Origin: Flavobacterium azooxidireducens
GTDB taxonomy: Bacteria > Bacteroidota > Bacteroidia > Flavobacteriales > Flavobacteriaceae
Direction: 5' to 3'
NCBI RefSeq assembly: GCF_023195775.1
Contig: NZ_CP096205.1
Location: 744,001-808,000, forward strand
DNA length: 64,000 bases
Numbering within the stretch: position 1 is the stretch's first letter; each line of letters opens with the position of its first letter. This document shows, piece by piece, positions 62,134-64,000 of the stretch. Below the pieces are notes generated by a model, which had not been told where the DNA came from, did no database searches, and saw only the letters and a list, made by a program, of their open reading frames with translations. Both the position numbers and the translations under genes were made by a program.

Positions 62134-62594
62134 TGATTCGTTTTCTGGATAAAGAGGTTCAACTCGGCTTCAAAGAGTAATTCTGTTTCAAAATAAGTGG
62201 TACATTTCATACTGCATATTTTGTATTCGTCGGCATCAAATCTAGAGATTAGAGCTGCTTTGGTTTGAATAGTATTTCCAACTTGTGGTAAGGAATGAAC
62301 TTGCAATTTTTTTATTCCGCTGATAAAACCAACTACACTAACATCTTCTTTTTCATTGTGATTATCATCAATAAAATAGGATTTTGCAACAATTGAGGAG
62401 CAGGTTTGAGCCGCATTTTCAATTAATCCAATTTCTAAAAAAAAAGAATTCACAACAAAAAGATTATCCTTTTTAATTTCAAAAACTGTCACAACCTCAT
62501 CTTCATTAAACTCAACAATATAATCAACCATCAACATCGGTGCACGATGCGGTAGATAATTTTGTATTTCGATTAAATTTTCCAGCGGTTGCAT
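62130..62594 (-). CDS. FabZ-like 3-hydroxyacyl-ACP dehydratase
   Basis: A 154-residue hotdog protein with FabZ-like LPHRAPMLMVDYI (His) and catalytic Glu context LEIGLIENAAQ. Both key residues are present, so it is the likely active dehydratase forming the double bonds of the polyene. Three bases separate it from the related gene upstream. Confidence 0.85.
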   Translation of the reverse strand: MQPLENLIEIQNYLPHRAPMLMVDYIVEFNEDEVVTVFEIKKDNLFVVNSFFLEIGLIENAAQTCSSIVAKSYFIDDNHNEKEDVSVVGFISGIKKLQVHSLPQVGNTIQTKAALISRFDADEYKICSMKCTTYFETELLFEAELNLFIQKTNQ

Positions 62595-62597
62595 AGT

Positions 62598-63035
62598 TTA
62601 ATTTGCTAAAACAGTTTTCATTTGTCCTTTGGCAATTTCAACTCCGTTTAATTTAGATGAAATATCGACCAAAGTTACACCCATAAATTCATGAAGAACC
62701 GTTACAATTGTTTCGATTTCATCATTCAATTTTGGCAATTGATTAATTTCAATACTTTTTATTGAACCAATATAACCCACCGGAGCAGGCTGTTGTTTCA
62801 AATAAAACTGATATCCGGTGTATAGAGCTACTGATTGAGCCATGTGTTCAATTAAACCTGATTCTTGAAAAACTGCATCTTTTACAAAAATGTTATTTTC
62901 AGGAACTGTCAAACCCACCACAATTTCATTTTCCTTAAAATCAATGAGCTTATCCACCATGACAAATGGAAATTTTTGCGGAATTAAATTTTCTACAAAG
63001 TTTTTATCTAAAATAGGTAAAACCACATTTTCCAT
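62598..63035 (-). CDS. Hotdog protein related to FabZ, His replaced by Gln
   Basis: A 145-residue paralogue of the downstream dehydratase: IPQKFPFVMVDKLI has Gln where that one has His, while Glu in ESGLIEHMAQ is kept. It may pair with the complete paralogue as a heterodimer, as ApeI-ApeP do in aryl polyene synthesis (analogy). It starts one base before the KAS III stop side neighbour. Confidence 0.82.
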   Translation of the reverse strand: MENVVLPILDKNFVENLIPQKFPFVMVDKLIDFKENEIVVGLTVPENNIFVKDAVFQESGLIEHMAQSVALYTGYQFYLKQQPAPVGYIGSIKSIEINQLPKLNDEIETIVTVLHEFMGVTLVDISSKLNGVEIAKGQMKTVLAN

Positions 63036-64000
63036 TTAGCAAACAGTTAAATAGGCATAAGCATACGAAAAACGACCACTCTCAGGAACTGAAAGCAATA
63101 ATTTATCTCCTTTTTTCAATTTTCCGGAATTCATGATTTCTTCCACCATCAAATAAATGGAAGCAGAACCAACATTTCCTACATCTTTTAAATTCATAAA
63201 CCATTTTTCCATCGGAATTTCCACTCCTCTTTCGGCTAATGATTTTGCCAATTTATCCACAAAATAATGCGAAGAAACGTGTGGAAGAAAATAGGTTATT
63301 TCATCCGGATTGATATTATTTTTGTCCAAAGCAGCTTTCATACTTTCTGCTCCTTTTTCCAAAATATATTTATCTAATAATTTTACATCTTGTTTGATAG
63401 CAAAAATCGACTCTTCTAACCATTCATTTGAATGAAAATCACTCCATGGTCTGATTTCTCCATTTTCTAATTTATCGCCACCGGCATACATACATGCTTC
63501 CAATTCATGAGCGTATGAGAAAGCTTCCATCCATTCAATTTTTAATGGATTTTCGCCTTTTGGTTTATTTTCTAATAAAAAAGCAGCGGCTCCATCGGAC
63601 AACATCCAACGAAGAAAATCTTTTTTAAATGCTAAAATGGGATGTTCTTCAATGCTTTGCTCATGCACAATTTCTGCTTCATATTTATCAGCAAGCAACC
63701 ATGTTGAAACTCTTTCTGAACCAGTACAAATGGCATTTTTTGAATTTCCGGATTTGACAGAAAGAAACCCAAACTTCAACGAATTCATTCCGGCATTACA
63801 TACTCCGGAAGATGAATTTAATTCTACCGATTTATTTTTCATCAAACCGTGAACCATTGCTGCATGAGATGGCAATAAGTTATCCGGAGTAGATGTTCCG
63901 CAAGAAAGCACTTCGACATCTGTTGATTTAAATGAATCATCATACAGCGTTTCTATTGCTAAATTTGTTAACTCAGCATTTGTATGTGTTGGAATACTAT
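63036..64000 (-). CDS. KAS III-type ketosynthase, DarB-like (5' end outside the window)
   Basis: Truncated at the right edge; 321 C-terminal codons are visible and the frame stays open to 64000 (a GTG at 63911 is internal, not the start). The Cys-His-Asn triad of the KAS III/DarB group is present: Cys in SSGVCNAG, His in LPHVSSHYF and Asn in VGNVGSAS. DarB condenses and cyclises two ketoacyl units to a dialkylresorcinol precursor. Identity as DarB rests on the cluster; a plain FabH is less likely because of the long inserts. darA would be expected just upstream. Confidence 0.78.
   Translation of the reverse strand, partial: SIPTHTNAELTNLAIETLYDDSFKSTDVEVLSCGTSTPDNLLPSHAAMVHGLMKNKSVELNSSSGVCNAGMNSLKFGFLSVKSGNSKNAICTGSERVSTWLLADKYEAEIVHEQSIEEHPILAFKKDFLRWMLSDGAAAFLLENKPKGENPLKIEWMEAFSYAHELEACMYAGGDKLENGEIRPWSDFHSNEWLEESIFAIKQDVKLLDKYILEKGAESMKAALDKNNINPDEITYFLPHVSSHYFVDKLAKSLAERGVEIPMEKWFMNLKDVGNVGSASIYLMVEEIMNSGKLKKGDKLLLSVPESGRFSYAYAYLTVC

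Noticed and set aside
63036..63911. Complete gene starting with GTG at 63911
   Set aside because: The frame is open to the window end and the GTG lies inside a conserved-looking domain; the gene is truncated by the edge.

Overview
The window looks like a chromosome segment of a gliding, pigmented member of the Flavobacteriaceae, most like Flavobacterium. Evidence: low GC; a complete gldK-gldL-gldM-gldN motor operon of the type IX secretion system; a short (287 aa) Bacteroidetes-type primary sigma factor; exosortase XrtF with its partner; carboxypeptidase-like TonB-dependent receptors; no Shine-Dalgarno boxes; and many TAnnTTTG -7 promoter elements. I see no rRNA, tRNA, CRISPR array, transposase or prophage. 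Nearly all of the sequence is coding.

Layout. 1-10.1 kb: a DUF983 protein, a DAO-type FAD oxidoreductase, then (minus strand) topA, an arginase-fold protein with degraded metal ligands, and gldKLMN. 10.2-17.3 kb (plus strand): miaB, a sensor-less sigma54-type activator, lptE, a Glu-rich TPR protein, secG, then groES-groEL. 17.3-24.3 kb (minus): dabA-dabB-SulP-DUF2490, an inorganic carbon (CO2/bicarbonate) uptake operon. 24.4-28 kb (minus): a metal-handling cassette of HYC_CC_PP-like protein, TonB receptor and HMA metallochaperone. 28-31.2 kb (minus): xrtF pair, an ATP-cone/Mrr-like nuclease and a beta-CASP RNase-like protein. 31.3-39.1 kb (plus): GAF/fRMsr-like protein, rpsO, pnp, an outer-membrane receptor, rpoD and rpe. 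A repeat-rich 481-base gap lies between rpoD and rpe. 39.2-40.5 kb (minus): a CBS protein and an MtfA-like peptidase.

40.6-64.0 kb is one long minus-strand array of about 25 tightly packed genes, many overlapping by 4-40 bases, and it runs off the right edge. It combines a type II fatty acid/polyketide set (ketosynthase, chain-length factor, ACP, half-ketosynthase, second ketosynthase, three hotdog dehydratase-like proteins, thioesterase, KAS III) with an export and envelope set: ABC transporter, MMPL-acyltransferase fusion, LolA, lipoprotein, two beta-barrels, GT2-DUF2062, and polysaccharide deacetylase. It also holds two unusual acyltransferase candidates (BtrH-like and C45), an AMP-forming ligase and a CrtI-like oxidoreductase. 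The best reading is a flexirubin-type aryl-polyene/dialkylresorcinol pigment cluster. In that model the polyene chain grows on the ACP, DarB (right edge) supplies the resorcinol, an acyltransferase joins the two, and the lipid transport genes place the pigment in the outer membrane. Ketoreductase, DarA, aromatic ammonia-lyase and further ACPs are not in the window and are predicted just beyond position 64000.

The most interesting points are: the pigment cluster and its unassigned ester-forming step; the MMPL-PlsC-pseudo-methyltransferase fusion; the DabAB-SulP operon in a probable heterotroph; the arginase-fold protein without a full metal site next to the gliding operon; and several intergenic hairpins and palindromes in leader regions of miaB/regulator, rpsO and rpe.
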